Of a stretch of 64,000 nucleotides of DNA, positions 42,058 to 50,639 are shown piece after piece. The translations under genes and the position numbers were made by a program. The notes beneath the pieces are model-generated. The model saw nothing but the letters and a program-made list of their open reading frames with translations. It was not told where the DNA came from and did not search any database. The stretch is taken from contig NZ_JBHSNJ010000005.1 of NCBI RefSeq assembly GCF_042657165.1, positions 186,001 through 250,000 on the forward strand, in the 5' to 3' direction. Each line of letters opens with the position of its first letter. Position 1 is the first letter of the stretch. The DNA is from Agrilutibacter niabensis (GTDB lineage: Bacteria > Pseudomonadota > Gammaproteobacteria > Xanthomonadales > Xanthomonadaceae).

Positions 42058-43185
42058 CTAGATCAGCAGCGGCGGGACCGCGGTTTCCGGCGGCGGTTCC
42101 ACCCGGTTGCGTCCGCCCGCCTTGGCCGCGTACAGCGCCGCGTCCGCCGCCGCGATCAGCTGGTCCGGCGATTGCGCCGCCTGCGGCGTCATCGCGGCCA
42201 CGCCGACGCTCACCGTCACCACCGAGGCGACGCAGGAATCCGGATGCACCATGCCGGCGAGTTCGACCTGGCGCCGCAGGCGTTCGCCGATGGCGCGCGC
42301 GGTGGCGTCATCGCGCCGGGGCAGCAGCAGCACCAGCTCCTCGCCGCCGTAGCGCGCGAGCAGGTCGTCCTCGGCTTCGGTGAACAACTGGCACACGCGC
42401 GCGAGCCGGCGCAGGCATTCGTCGCCGTGCAGGTGCCCGCTCGCATCGTTGAGCTTCTTGAAGCAGTCCGCGTCCACCAGCAGCAGCGCGAGCGGCTGTG
42501 CTTCTTCCGCGAGGCGCGCCCAGCTCGCCAGCAACTGTTCGTCGAAGCGGCGGCGGTTGGCGATGCCGGTGAGGCCGTCGATCATCGACAGTTGCCGCAG
42601 CGTGCGGTTGGCGATCTCGAGTTCGTCCGCCATGCGCGCGAGATGGATCGCGCCCGCGATCTGCAGCGCCACGGCGTCGAAGACCGCGCGGGTGTCGGGG
42701 CTGAAGAAGTCGGCGTGCGTGCTCTCGATGTTGAGCACGCCGTGCAGCCGCAAGCGGTGCCGGATCGGCACCATGTATTCCGCCTTCACCGAAGGATTGC
42801 CGGAGACGTAGTCGGGATCGTTGTCCACGTCGGTGATCAGGATGGGCTCGCCGCCGCGCACGCAGCGCCCGGCCGCACCGATGGTGACCGGCCAGTCGTT
42901 GCCCAGTCCCGGATTCATCAGCAGGAGCTCGCCGGCGTAGACCTCGCGCTCGAAGTGCGTGCCGGCGTCGTTGAGCAGGATGATGCTGGCGATGGCCACG
43001 GGCAGCCGCTGCACCAGGCAGTCGACGATGCCCCGCAGCACCGCGTCCAGGTCCTCCCCCTGCAGCGCCTCGCGCGACACCTGGGCGAGGATCTCGGCCA
43101 GCATCGCGGAATGCCCGTCCCCGTCGCCCGCGGGGGGCAGCGCTCTCGCTGGCAGTTGCACGGGATTGTGGTCACCGCTGGCCAT
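42058..43185 (-). CDS. GAF-GGDEF diguanylate cyclase
   Basis: 375 residues. A GAF domain at ~30-185 (EDLDAVLRGIVDCLVQRL...IASIILLNDAG, GAAGRCVRGGEPILITDV, LRLHGVLNIES). Then GGDEF at ~200-365 with SMIDGLTGIANRRRFDEQL and the active motif YGGEELVLLLP (GGEEL). It makes c-di-GMP from GTP; the A-site is intact. No RxxD product-inhibition site directly before it. No membrane segment; soluble. It stands immediately upstream of the redox operon promoter but in the same direction, so is not necessarily linked. Confidence 0.9.
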   Translation of the reverse strand: MASGDHNPVQLPARALPPAGDGDGHSAMLAEILAQVSREALQGEDLDAVLRGIVDCLVQRLPVAIASIILLNDAGTHFEREVYAGELLLMNPGLGNDWPVTIGAAGRCVRGGEPILITDVDNDPDYVSGNPSVKAEYMVPIRHRLRLHGVLNIESTHADFFSPDTRAVFDAVALQIAGAIHLARMADELEIANRTLRQLSMIDGLTGIANRRRFDEQLLASWARLAEEAQPLALLLVDADCFKKLNDASGHLHGDECLRRLARVCQLFTEAEDDLLARYGGEELVLLLPRRDDATARAIGERLRRQVELAGMVHPDSCVASVVTVSVGVAAMTPQAAQSPDQLIAAADAALYAAKAGGRNRVEPPPETAVPPLLI

Positions 43186-43360
43186 GCACCGCTTTTTTCC
43201 GCCCCGGTGGCTGGAATCTACGCCTGTGCGGGAGCGGTTGTCATGGCGGCACGGCGTGGTTGTCGCGCCCCGCCCTGATTGCCGGCTTGCCTGGCTGACC
43301 AGGTCAAATGAGGCCTGACATCAGCGCGACCGGCAGTGGTCCGTGGCATCGCCACGCCCC

Positions 43361-44575
43361 CTATCGGCAATCCATCAGCAGGCGGATGTCGGCGGCCTGA
43401 GCCATCAGGTAATTCGCCTGCGCGGCGGTGAGGTGCTTGTTGCGCTGTGCCGCCGCCAGGGCCCGGAAGCTCTGCAACGACTGGCAGGCCACCTGCGGCT
43501 TCGATGCAGCCAGCGCCGCCAGGGCCACGTTCAATTTCACCTGCAAGGCATTGCGGACCACCACACCGCGCAAGGCCGCGACGTCGTCGCGCAGGGCGCG
43601 GATCGCCGACGCGGGCGTGAGCGCGCGCCGCAGCGCGAGACTGTGGAAGCTGCCCGCCGCGATCGCGCTGACGCCGCTGAGGCCGGCCGGAATGCTGGCC
43701 TGGCCATCGGAATCGAAGCCCCAGGCCACCACCGTGCCGTCGGCCCGCAACGCCAGGCAGTGGAACACCCCGGCGGCGATGGCGACGACATTGGCGAGAC
43801 CGTCCGGCACGGGCCGGGGATTGTCGAAGTCGCCCCACACGACCACCGTGCCGTCGGAGCGCAACGCCATGCTCAGCACGTTTCCCGCGGCAAGGGCGAC
43901 GACACCCGACAAGCCGGGGGGAATGTCGATCTCGCCATCGAGGTTGCTGCCCCAGCCCACCACGGTGCCGTCGGACTTGAGCGCGAGGCTGTGGAAGCGT
44001 CCGGCGGCGATCGCGGTGACCCCGGTGAGACCGGGCGGCACGGTTGCCTGGCCCGAGCCGTCGCTGCCCCACGCCACCACCGTGCCGTCGGACTTGAGCG
44101 CCAGGCTGTGGAGCAACCCGGCCGCGATCGCGGTGACGCCGGTGAGGCCGGCCGGCACCGTTGCCTGCCCCGAGCCGTTGTCGCCCCACGCCACCACGGT
44201 ACCGTCGGACTTGAGCGCCAGGCTGTGGCCCAGGCCTCCGGCGACGGCGGTGACGCCGGTGAGACCGAGCGGAACATCGCGCTGGCCGAAGGCATTGGCG
44301 CCGAACGCTGCCACCGTGCCGTCGGCGCGCACGACCAGGCTGTGCAGGTGACCCGCCCCGATCGCGACGGCGTCGTCGACGTCGGGCGGAACCGTGGTCT
44401 GGCCATCGAGCCCGAGCCCCCACGCCGCTACCGTGCCCTGCGCGAAGCCGGCCACCGGCAGCAGAAGGAGACAGCCCAGCACCAGGTGGCGCCATGATCC
44501 GCACCGCTTCCAGCGCCCATCGCGAACGGCGCGCGATCGGAACAACAGCTGCCCTGCAAAGCTGCGCGAGGTCAT
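43361..44575 (-). CDS. RCC1-repeat exported protein
   Basis: 404 residues from ATG 44575 (GGAGG upstream). Signal/anchor segment (HLVLGCLLLLPVAGFA) at ~30-48, then six to seven RCC1-type units of ~40 residues (HSLALKSDGTVVAWG...GQATVPAGLTGVTAIAAG). These form a beta-propeller; bacterial members sit at the cell surface with unknown ligands. The repeats are near-identical at DNA level, indicating recent expansion and recombination risk. The C-terminal ~90 residues are helical (VRNALQVKLNVALAALAASKPQVAC...). Confidence 0.82.
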   Translation of the reverse strand: MTSRSFAGQLLFRSRAVRDGRWKRCGSWRHLVLGCLLLLPVAGFAQGTVAAWGLGLDGQTTVPPDVDDAVAIGAGHLHSLVVRADGTVAAFGANAFGQRDVPLGLTGVTAVAGGLGHSLALKSDGTVVAWGDNGSGQATVPAGLTGVTAIAAGLLHSLALKSDGTVVAWGSDGSGQATVPPGLTGVTAIAAGRFHSLALKSDGTVVGWGSNLDGEIDIPPGLSGVVALAAGNVLSMALRSDGTVVVWGDFDNPRPVPDGLANVVAIAAGVFHCLALRADGTVVAWGFDSDGQASIPAGLSGVSAIAAGSFHSLALRRALTPASAIRALRDDVAALRGVVVRNALQVKLNVALAALAASKPQVACQSLQSFRALAAAQRNKHLTAAQANYLMAQAADIRLLMDCR

Positions 44576-44745
44576 CGCGGATTCCTCCACGCGCCGCCCG
44601 CTCGAATGGCTGGCGCTATGACTGGAATCACGCGAGACGCGCGCCGCATCGGTCAGGCGGCGCGCGGCAAGACGCTGAATGCGTCGATTGGCGTGTCGCC
44701 ATGCTGCATCGGCAGCGGCGCCGCAGCGTGGCCACGGATGCAGCG

Positions 44746-45462
44746 CTACGCGTCCCCGCGTGCCCGCGGCGCATTGCGGCCGCGCAGTTTTCGGTGCAAG
44801 CGATACACGGCGAGCAGGCTGATGCAGGCACCGATCACGACCAGCACCAGCATCGCACCGCCCTCACGCTGGATGAGACTGTCCCCCAGCAGTACGGTGC
44901 CCGCTGCGAATGGCGCTTCCACCAGTGCGAGCACCAGCAGGTAGCGCCGGAACGACACCCGCAGCGTGCCGAACAGATAGCCCGGCAGTTCCGACGGCAT
45001 CGCCAGTTGCACCAGCAGCGCGACCGGGAAGTCGATCTGCGCGGGCAGGCGCCGCAAGTAGAAGTCGGCAATCCGCGCAGACGACAGCCCGCGCACCATC
45101 GGGCGCCCAAGGAACCGGCCCAGGGCGTAAGCGCAGGCACCGCCCAGCATCCAGCCGAGCCACAGCATCAGCATCGTCGCCAGCCTGCCCCAGTGGTAGA
45201 CCGCCACCGGAACCAGCAACGCGCTGGAGAAGAACGCGAGCATCGCCGACAGCGCCGACAGCGCCACGAACAGCAGCGGGCCGCCGACCGGATGCGCGGC
45301 GATCTGTGGTTCGGCCGCCACCAGCAACTGCTGCAGCAGTGCGAACAACTCGTCGATCGACAACAGCAGCACCGCCAGCGTGCACAGCAGCAGCGCCCCC
45401 AGCGCGCGGCGCCAGTGATGCAGCAAGTACGCACCGCGAGCCCGGGCCCACAGCGCCTTCAT
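44746..45462 (-). CDS. VTT/TVP38 family membrane protein
   Basis: 238 residues from ATG 45462. Five to six membrane helices (ALGALLLCTLAVLLLSI, GGPLLFVALSALSAMLAFFSSALLVPVAVYHWG, LMLWLGWMLGGACAYALGRFLGRP, LVLVVIGACISLLAVYRL). The VTT (DedA-like) core G-x-x-x-G...YALGRFLG and VQLAMPSELPGYLFGTLRVSFRRYL is visible. Inner-membrane, probably lipid-related transport by analogy with DedA/TMEM41B. Divergent from the first of two small paralogous genes. Confidence 0.8.
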   Translation of the reverse strand: MKALWARARGAYLLHHWRRALGALLLCTLAVLLLSIDELFALLQQLLVAAEPQIAAHPVGGPLLFVALSALSAMLAFFSSALLVPVAVYHWGRLATMLMLWLGWMLGGACAYALGRFLGRPMVRGLSSARIADFYLRRLPAQIDFPVALLVQLAMPSELPGYLFGTLRVSFRRYLLVLALVEAPFAAGTVLLGDSLIQREGGAMLVLVVIGACISLLAVYRLHRKLRGRNAPRARGDA

Positions 45463-45516
45463 GGATGCGCGTGCCAACAAGTGAGCCTGTCCCCTTTCCT
45501 CACGCGTCCGGCCCCT

Positions 45517-45540
45517 CCCCCGAACGGGGGAATGACAGCG
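45517..45540 (+). promoter_or_regulatory. promoter element A: CCCCCGAACGGGGG + -35
   Basis: CCCCC-GAAC-GGGGG inverted repeat directly followed by AATGACAGCG, with TGACAG (45533-45538) placed 18 bases before CAATAG (45557-45562), a plausible -35/-10. The same 24-nt string, with two changes, lies at 49193 upstream of the paralogous small gene. Probably a binding site for a dedicated activator just upstream of -35. Confidence 0.6.
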
Positions 45541-45622
45541 TTGCCTCGAGCCGCCGCAATAGTCGGGCGCGCCGCGGCCCTGGGCCCAGCGTACTCCAAT
45601 GACTCCGCATGCGAGCCATCCC

Positions 45623-45892
45623 ATGAACCTCATCTATTCGCATAGCTATGCCAGTGCCCGCTCGTTCGCCCTGCACCACGACTTCATGCCGGGCGACTGG
45701 AAGTGGCTCCAGGATGCCGACGTGCTGCGGCAGAACCCGCGCGCCGACGTCTTCAAGGCCGAGCATTGGGAAGCCAATCCGCACCGCGCGAAGATCGACG
45801 AGGCGCTGGAGCGTGCCCGGCAGTCGCACCGGCTCGGCTCGCTGGTCGAAGTCGATGCCAGCAGCAGCTCGCTGGGCATTTCCAGTTCGTAG
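45623..45892 (+). CDS. small conserved protein, paralog A
   Basis: 89 residues from ATG 45623. Opens MNLIYSHSYASARSFALHHDF, then PGDWKWLQDADVLRQNPRADVFKAEHWEANPHRAKIDEALERA and a shorter C-terminal tail. Not a family I can name. It shares about two-thirds of its positions with the protein at 49297, including the first five residues encoded identically at DNA level. Soluble, no signal peptide; the ribosome site is weak. Followed by an ODP-type metallo-hydrolase gene. Confidence 0.7.
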   Translation: MNLIYSHSYASARSFALHHDFMPGDWKWLQDADVLRQNPRADVFKAEHWEANPHRAKIDEALERARQSHRLGSLVEVDASSSSLGISSS

Positions 45893-46096
45893 CAGATCCC
45901 TCGCAGCACGCACGGGCAGCGCACGACGAACGCGTTGCCTTGCTGCGCATCCGTATGCCGGATCGCGCGCGTGCTTGGGATGCGACAGCGCGCAACCGCA
46001 TGGCGTTCCCCGATCCCGTGGCCGTTTCGCCTTGCATCCCGGGTGCGAAGCGAACCAGGCCGCCGTCCACGATGACCGCGCTCCCAAGAGTCCGCC

Positions 46097-46828
46097 ATGA
46101 CCGTCACCAACGCCCAGTCCGGCACCAACGTCCACGAGATCGCCGATCGGATCTACCGCATCAACACACCGGTGACCTTGCCGGGCGATGCGGGGGCGTT
46201 CTCGTTCAACCAATACCTGATCGACGACGACGAACCGCTGCTCTTCCACACCGGCCCGCGTCAGCTGTTCCCGCTGGTGCTCGAAGCGGCAGGCAGCGTG
46301 ATGCCGGTCGCGCGGCTGCGGCACGTCGCGTTCTCGCACGTGGAGGCCGATGAGTGCGGCTCCCTCAACCAGTGGCTCGCCGCCGCTCCGCAGGCGACGC
46401 CGTTGTGCGGCACGGTCGCGGCGATGGTGTCGATCGGCGACCTCGCCGACCGGCCGCCGCGCGCGCTCGCCGACGGCGAGGCGGTCTCGCTGGGCAAGCA
46501 TCGCGTGCGCTGGTTCGACGCCGCGCATGTCCCGCACGGCTGGGAGTGCGGCTTCCTGATGGAGGAACACACCGCGACCCTGTTGTGCGGCGACCTGCTC
46601 ACCCAACCCGGCCACGGCACGGATGCACTTACCGGTAACGACATCCTTGGCCCGAGCGAAGCGTTCCGCCAGGCGATGGACTACTACGCGCACGGCCCGG
46701 ACACCGGCGCCGTGCTGGAAAAGCTGGCGCAGGCCAACCCACGCACGCTCGCGTGCATGCACGGCAGCGCGTGGCGCGGCGACGGGGCGGGATTGCTGCG
46801 GGCGTTGGCGGCGGAGTTGGCGCGCTAG
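46097..46828 (+). CDS. MBL-fold metallo-hydrolase with an ODP-type di-iron site
   Basis: 243 residues. The metal ligands follow the flavodiiron (ODP) pattern rather than HxHxDH: H81-x-E83-x-D85 in SHVEADECGS, H144 in DAAHVPHGW, D166 in LLCGDLL, and H222 in CMHGSAW. Such a site binds a non-haem di-iron centre that in flavodiiron proteins reduces O2 or NO. There is no flavodoxin or rubredoxin domain here. Likely senses or reduces oxygen/NO, or acts as a simple hydrolase. Starts 204 bases after small protein A. Confidence 0.82.
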   Translation: MTVTNAQSGTNVHEIADRIYRINTPVTLPGDAGAFSFNQYLIDDDEPLLFHTGPRQLFPLVLEAAGSVMPVARLRHVAFSHVEADECGSLNQWLAAAPQATPLCGTVAAMVSIGDLADRPPRALADGEAVSLGKHRVRWFDAAHVPHGWECGFLMEEHTATLLCGDLLTQPGHGTDALTGNDILGPSEAFRQAMDYYAHGPDTGAVLEKLAQANPRTLACMHGSAWRGDGAGLLRALAAELAR

Positions 46829-46955
46829 CGGCTTCGGCGAAGTGCCTCTAGCTGCTCCGCTGGTTGTTTTGCGAACAAGGCTCGGGAGCCTGGATCACCA
46901 GGCCCCGGGCGCCACGTCGGGGGCCGCGAGTCCGCGGCGACCCCTGGTCGATCAC

Positions 46956-47702
46956 TCAGCGCAGGCCACCACTCGCCAACAGCTGCTCGCCGGTCAGCCA
47001 CGCCGAATCGTCCGAGGCCAGGAATACCGCGACCGCGGCGATGTCCTGCGGCTGGCCGACGCGACCCAGCGGGGTCTGCGCGACCGTGCCGGACTCGAAG
47101 TCGGAACCGATGAAACCGGCCGTATGCGTGCCTTCGGTCTCGATCATGCCGGGATTGATCGCATTGACGCGGATCCTGCGCGGGCCGAGTTCGCGCGACA
47201 GCACGCCCGTGATCGCATCGACCGCGCCCTTGGTGCCGGTGTAGACCGCGCTGTGCGGCGGGGTGATGCGGGTGACCACCGAACCGATGTTGATGATGCT
47301 CGCACCCTCGCCCAGGTGCGGCGATGCTGCCTGCGTGGTCAGCAGCAGGCCGAGCACGTTGATGTTGAAGTGGCGGTGGAAGTCGTCCTCGGTGATCTGC
47401 TCCAGCGGCGCGAAGCCGTAGACGCCGGAGTTGTTGACGAGGATGTCGAGGCGGCCGAACTGCTGGACCGCCGCGTCGACGAGTGCCTTGGCCTCGGCCT
47501 GCTTGGACACGTCGCCGCGCACGGCAAGCGCCTTGCCGCCGGCAGCGTTGATGCGGGCGGCTACCGCTTCCGCACCCTCCTTGCTGGAGGCGTAGTTGAC
47601 GACGACGGAGGCGCCTTCGGCGGCCAATGCCGTGGCGATGGCGGCGCCGATGCCCTTGGAGGCGCCGGTGACGAGGGCAACTTTGCCGGTGAGCTTGCTC
47701 AT
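46956..47702 (-). CDS. SDR family oxidoreductase (3-oxoacyl reductase-like)
   Basis: 248 residues, ATG 47702 with AGGAA upstream. Classical short-chain dehydrogenase: cofactor loop TGASKGIG (residues 12-19), NNSG in DILVNNSGVYG, catalytic Ser in NIGSVVT, Tyr/Lys in YTGTKGAVD, and the typical IRVNAINPGMIETEG. NADP(H)-dependent reduction of an oxo substrate. The specific substrate is open; NADP preference is suggested by the basic/neutral region NYASSKEGAE. Convergent with the ODP hydrolase gene. Confidence 0.9.
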   Translation of the reverse strand: MSKLTGKVALVTGASKGIGAAIATALAAEGASVVVNYASSKEGAEAVAARINAAGGKALAVRGDVSKQAEAKALVDAAVQQFGRLDILVNNSGVYGFAPLEQITEDDFHRHFNINVLGLLLTTQAASPHLGEGASIINIGSVVTRITPPHSAVYTGTKGAVDAITGVLSRELGPRRIRVNAINPGMIETEGTHTAGFIGSDFESGTVAQTPLGRVGQPQDIAAVAVFLASDDSAWLTGEQLLASGGLR

Positions 47703-48031
47703 GCTGATTTCCTGAATTGGGGAGGATGCGGGCGACGGCAGCCTGCGCGGCGCGCGGACGACGTCGGTGCCACTACGAGGTGGAGACCTCCAGCCCGGGC
47801 AAAAGAGGCGGAAACAGGGAGAAAAAATCCCGCCCGCGGGACGGTCTGGGCGCGAGGCAGTGGCAGCCGGGTGGGAGAACGACCTTAAACCGCCACGGCG
47901 CGCGCGGCGTGCCGTCAGTCGCGCGAGCCCACCAGGCCCTCCCGGCCGGAAGGCCTCGCCGCGCCCTCGTCGGAGCCGGTTGCTTCGTCGGCCGCACGTT
48001 TTCCCGAGGTGTGCTCTGCGATGATCGGCCG
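47703..48031. other. intergenic region
   Basis: 329 bases between the divergent SDR and glycosyltransferase genes. It contains an A-rich patch (AGGGAGAAAAAATCCCG, 47815-47831) inside otherwise very GC-rich DNA. No ORF, repeat or RNA I can support. Confidence 0.4.
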
Positions 48032-48730
48032 GTGATCTCCTTCATCATTCCGGCCCATGACGAGGCACGTCTTATCGGCGCCGCGCTCGCGTCGATCGAG
48101 GCGGCAGCGGCCGCGTTGTCGCTCGCGCATGAAGTCATCGTCGTCGACGACGCGTCCAGCGACGCGACCGGCGCCATCGCCGGGGCCATGGGCGCGCGCG
48201 TGCTGCGCGTGGAGCATCGCCACATCGCCGCCACGCGCAACGCCGGCGCCCGTGCCGCGCAGGGCGACCGCTTCTTCTTCGTCGACGCGGATACCCAGGT
48301 CAATGCCGATGTCGTCCGCGCCGCGCTGCGGGCGCTCGACAGCGGCGCGGTCGGCGGCGGCTGCACCGTGCAGCTGCCCGGGCTCGTGGCCTGGCATCAG
48401 CGCACGGCGTTGGCGCTGGCCCTGCCGGTGCTGCGGATGACGCGCATCGCACCGGGCTGCTTCCAGTTCTGCACCCGCGCCGCATTCGAAGCGACCGGAG
48501 GCTACGACGAAGGGCTGTTCGCCGCCGAGGACATCGTGATGAGCCGAGCGCTGGCCCGCCTCGGCCGGTTCGCGCTCCTGCGCGAATCCGTGCTCACCTC
48601 CAGTCGCAAGCTGCACACCTTCAGCCTGCGCGAACACGGACGCCTGCTCTGGCACTTCATGTGGCATGGCCCCGCGATGCTGCGCTCGCGGGATCGACTG
48701 GGGCTGTGGTACGAGAAGCGCCGTCACTAG
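48032..48730 (+). CDS. family 2 glycosyltransferase
   Basis: 232 residues with GTG 48032 as start; another GTG at 48011 is in frame and neither has a clear ribosome site, so the true start is uncertain. GT-A fold motifs: ISFIIPAHDEARLIGAAL, EVIVVDDASSDATGAIA (nucleotide-binding DD), DRFFFVDADTQVNADV (DxD), later GGYDEGLFAAEDIVMSRAL. Transfers a sugar from a nucleotide sugar to an unknown acceptor. No membrane helices. Next to a small lipoprotein gene. Confidence 0.82.
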   Translation: MISFIIPAHDEARLIGAALASIEAAAAALSLAHEVIVVDDASSDATGAIAGAMGARVLRVEHRHIAATRNAGARAAQGDRFFFVDADTQVNADVVRAALRALDSGAVGGGCTVQLPGLVAWHQRTALALALPVLRMTRIAPGCFQFCTRAAFEATGGYDEGLFAAEDIVMSRALARLGRFALLRESVLTSSRKLHTFSLREHGRLLWHFMWHGPAMLRSRDRLGLWYEKRRH

Positions 48731-48791
48731 ATCCGGCTTCCCGGTTCCGGCCGCAATCGCGACACTATGCGCCCCACCTGGAGCCCCACCC

Positions 48792-49175
48792 ATGATCCGA
48801 TCCACCCGCCGTGTGCCCGCTGCCCGCCTCGCCTTTATCGCTACCGCGCTCGCCATGCTGTCCGCGTGCGCCAGCACGCCCACGACCGCCGTCCTCGCGG
48901 CCGGACAACAGGCCACGATCGAAGGCCACGTGGTCGGCGTCGACACCGCCCCATGGGCCTACGACGGCAATGCGGTGATCACGGTGGCCACCACCACCGC
49001 CGGCACGGTCAAGGTGCAACTGCCGGCGCGCTGGAACCGGTGCAAGGCGCAGCCCCTCGATGACGTGCAGGCGCTCAAGTCCGGCGATCGCGTGCAGGCC
49101 GTCGGCACGGTCATCGCAGCGGATGCACTGATGGTGTGCGAGCAGCCGCAGCATCGGCTGAACAAGGTGGAGTGA
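48792..49175 (+). CDS. small OB-fold-like lipoprotein
   Basis: 127 residues, ATG 48792. Lipobox LAMLSACAS. The remainder looks like a compact beta-barrel (QQATIEGHVVGVDTAPWAYDGNAVITVATTTAGTVKVQLPARWNRCK, then GDRVQAVGTVIAADALMVCEQP), with two cysteines that could pair. Function unknown. Same orientation as the glycosyltransferase gene 61 bases upstream. Confidence 0.6.
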   Translation: MIRSTRRVPAARLAFIATALAMLSACASTPTTAVLAAGQQATIEGHVVGVDTAPWAYDGNAVITVATTTAGTVKVQLPARWNRCKAQPLDDVQALKSGDRVQAVGTVIAADALMVCEQPQHRLNKVE

Positions 49176-49192
49176 CCGCGGCGAACGCGCGC

Positions 49193-49216
49193 CCCCCGAA
49201 TGGGTGAATGACAGCG
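49193..49216 (+). promoter_or_regulatory. promoter element B: CCCCCGAATGGGTG + -35
   Basis: CCCCCGAATGGGTGAATGACAGCG matches element A (45517-45540) at 22 of 24 positions. TGACAG is followed after 17 bases by CAAATA (49232-49237). Distance from the element to the start codon (81 bases) is nearly equal to that of A (83). Confidence 0.6.
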
Positions 49217-49296
49217 CGCCCTGGCCTCCGGCAAATAACCCTTGCCCCGCGGTGTTCATCCCCGCGTGGCAAGCGGCTTTAGCACGAGGTGCCCCC

Positions 49297-49566
49297 ATGA
49301 ACCTCATCTATTCCCACAACTACAAGAGCGCCCGCGCCTTCGCCATGGACCACGAGTTCAGGCCGGGTGACTGGAAGTGGCTCGAGGACGCCGGCGTACT
49401 GCAGCACAATCCGCGTGCCGATGTGTTCAAGGTGGAGGATTGGGAAGACAACCCGCAACGCGAGGAGATCGACGAAGCAATGGAGCGCTTCCAGAAAGCC
49501 CACCGTCTCGGCACGGTGGTCGATGTCGACGCCTTCCCCGGCAAGCTGGGCGTCTATCGCAGGTAA
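49297..49566 (+). CDS. small conserved protein, paralog B
   Basis: 89 residues, ATG 49297 with GAGG upstream. MNLIYSHNYKSARAFAMDHEF, then PGDWKWLEDAGVLQHNPRADVFKVEDWEDNPQREEIDEAMERF and a C-terminal KLGVYRR not shared with paralog A. The first 17 bases of the gene are identical to A. More acidic than A. Function unknown. Followed by the convergent msrA gene. Confidence 0.7.
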   Translation: MNLIYSHNYKSARAFAMDHEFRPGDWKWLEDAGVLQHNPRADVFKVEDWEDNPQREEIDEAMERFQKAHRLGTVVDVDAFPGKLGVYRR

Positions 49567-49668
49567 GGGTCGTAGGCGTCGCGGGATCGCCGCGGCCTCC
49601 CGCAATCAACCCCGGCGCGGCCGGGCGGCAGCATCGCGTTTCTCCGAGGGCGATGCCGCCGATCCGCC

Positions 49669-50193
49669 TCAGCCGGCCGCCGCGCGTCGCGGGAGCTTCC
49701 ACTCCGGACGGACGAAGTGGCAGGTGTAGCCGGTCGGATAGTGCTGCAGGTAGTCCTGGTGCTCGGGCTCGGCTTCCCAGAAATCGCCTGCCGGCGTCAC
49801 TTCCGTGACCGCCTTGCCGGGCCACAGGCCGGAGGCATCGACATCGGCGATGGTGTCCAGCGCGACGCGTTGCTGTTCGGGCGAGGTGTAGAAGATCGCC
49901 GAGCGGTAGGACATGCCGGTGTCGTTGCCCTGCCGGTTGCGCGTGGACGGATCGTGGATCTGGAAGAAGAATTCCAGCAACTCGCGGTAGCTGATGCGCG
50001 CGGGATCGAACACGATCTCCACCGCCTCGGCATGGGTGCCGTGGTTGCGGTAGGTCGCGTTGGGCACGTCGCCGCCGCTGTAACCCACGCGCGTGGAGAT
50101 CACGCCGTCCATGTGGCGCAGCAGTTCCTGCACGCCCCAGAAGCAACCACCGGCCAGGATTGCGCGTTCCAGGTTTACCATTCCGGTACTCAT
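49669..50193 (-). CDS. msrA: peptide methionine-S-sulfoxide reductase
   Basis: 174 residues from ATG 50193 (GGAGG upstream). Catalytic C17 in ILAGGCFWGVQE; further signatures TRVGYSGGDVPNATYRNHGTHAEAVEIVFDP, NDTGMSYRSAIFY and QHYPTGYTCHF. Repairs the S epimer of oxidised methionine. Overlaps the msrB stop by four bases (ATGA), so translationally coupled. No second catalytic cysteine other than C-terminal ones, so recycling is likely thioredoxin-dependent. Confidence 0.93.
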   Translation of the reverse strand: MSTGMVNLERAILAGGCFWGVQELLRHMDGVISTRVGYSGGDVPNATYRNHGTHAEAVEIVFDPARISYRELLEFFFQIHDPSTRNRQGNDTGMSYRSAIFYTSPEQQRVALDTIADVDASGLWPGKAVTEVTPAGDFWEAEPEHQDYLQHYPTGYTCHFVRPEWKLPRRAAAG

Positions 50194-50639
50194 CGCACGT
50201 CCTCCACCTGGTCGAGCCACGCGCCGTAGCCGGTGGCTTCCATTTCGGCGCGCGGGATGAAGCGCAGCGACGCCGAATTGATGCAGTAGCGCAGCCCGCC
50301 ACGATCGGCCGGACCGTCGTCGAACACATGCCCGAGGTGGCTGTCGCCATGCGCCGAGCGCACCTCGGTGCGGATCATTCCGTGCGAGGTGTCGCGCAGT
50401 TCGTTGACGTTGGCCGCTTCGATCGGCTTGGTGAAGCTGGGCCAGCCGCAGCCGGAATCGAACTTCGCCGACGAGGCGAACAGCGGCTCGCCGGACACGA
50501 TGTCGACGTAGATCCCCGGCTCGGTGGTGTGCAGGTACGCGCCGGTACCGGGTCGCTCGGTGGCGCCTTCCTGGGTGATGCGGTACTGCTCCGGGGTCAG
50601 TCGGGCGATGGCATCGGGGGTCTTGCGGTACTCGCTCAT
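50190..50639 (-). CDS. msrB: peptide methionine-R-sulfoxide reductase
   Basis: 149 residues from ATG 50639. SelR core: FDSGCGWPSFTKPI (C64), HGDSHLGHVFDDGP and the catalytic C119 in LRYCINSASLRF. The two CxxC zinc motifs of many MsrB proteins are absent (GAYLHTTEPGIYVDIVSGEPLF at the first position), so this is a zinc-less form. Reduces the R epimer, complementing MsrA encoded directly downstream. Upstream gene of a two-gene repair operon. Confidence 0.93.
   Translation of the reverse strand: MSEYRKTPDAIARLTPEQYRITQEGATERPGTGAYLHTTEPGIYVDIVSGEPLFASSAKFDSGCGWPSFTKPIEAANVNELRDTSHGMIRTEVRSAHGDSHLGHVFDDGPADRGGLRYCINSASLRFIPRAEMEATGYGAWLDQVEDVR

Noticed and set aside
43700..44350. regular DNA repeats as a CRISPR or satellite array
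   Set aside because: They are in-frame RCC1 codons with ~120-bp period, no spacers.
46888..46903. GCCTGG-ATCA-CCAGGC hairpin as a strong terminator
   Set aside because: Short stem with no T run between convergent genes; possible, but not supported enough to list.
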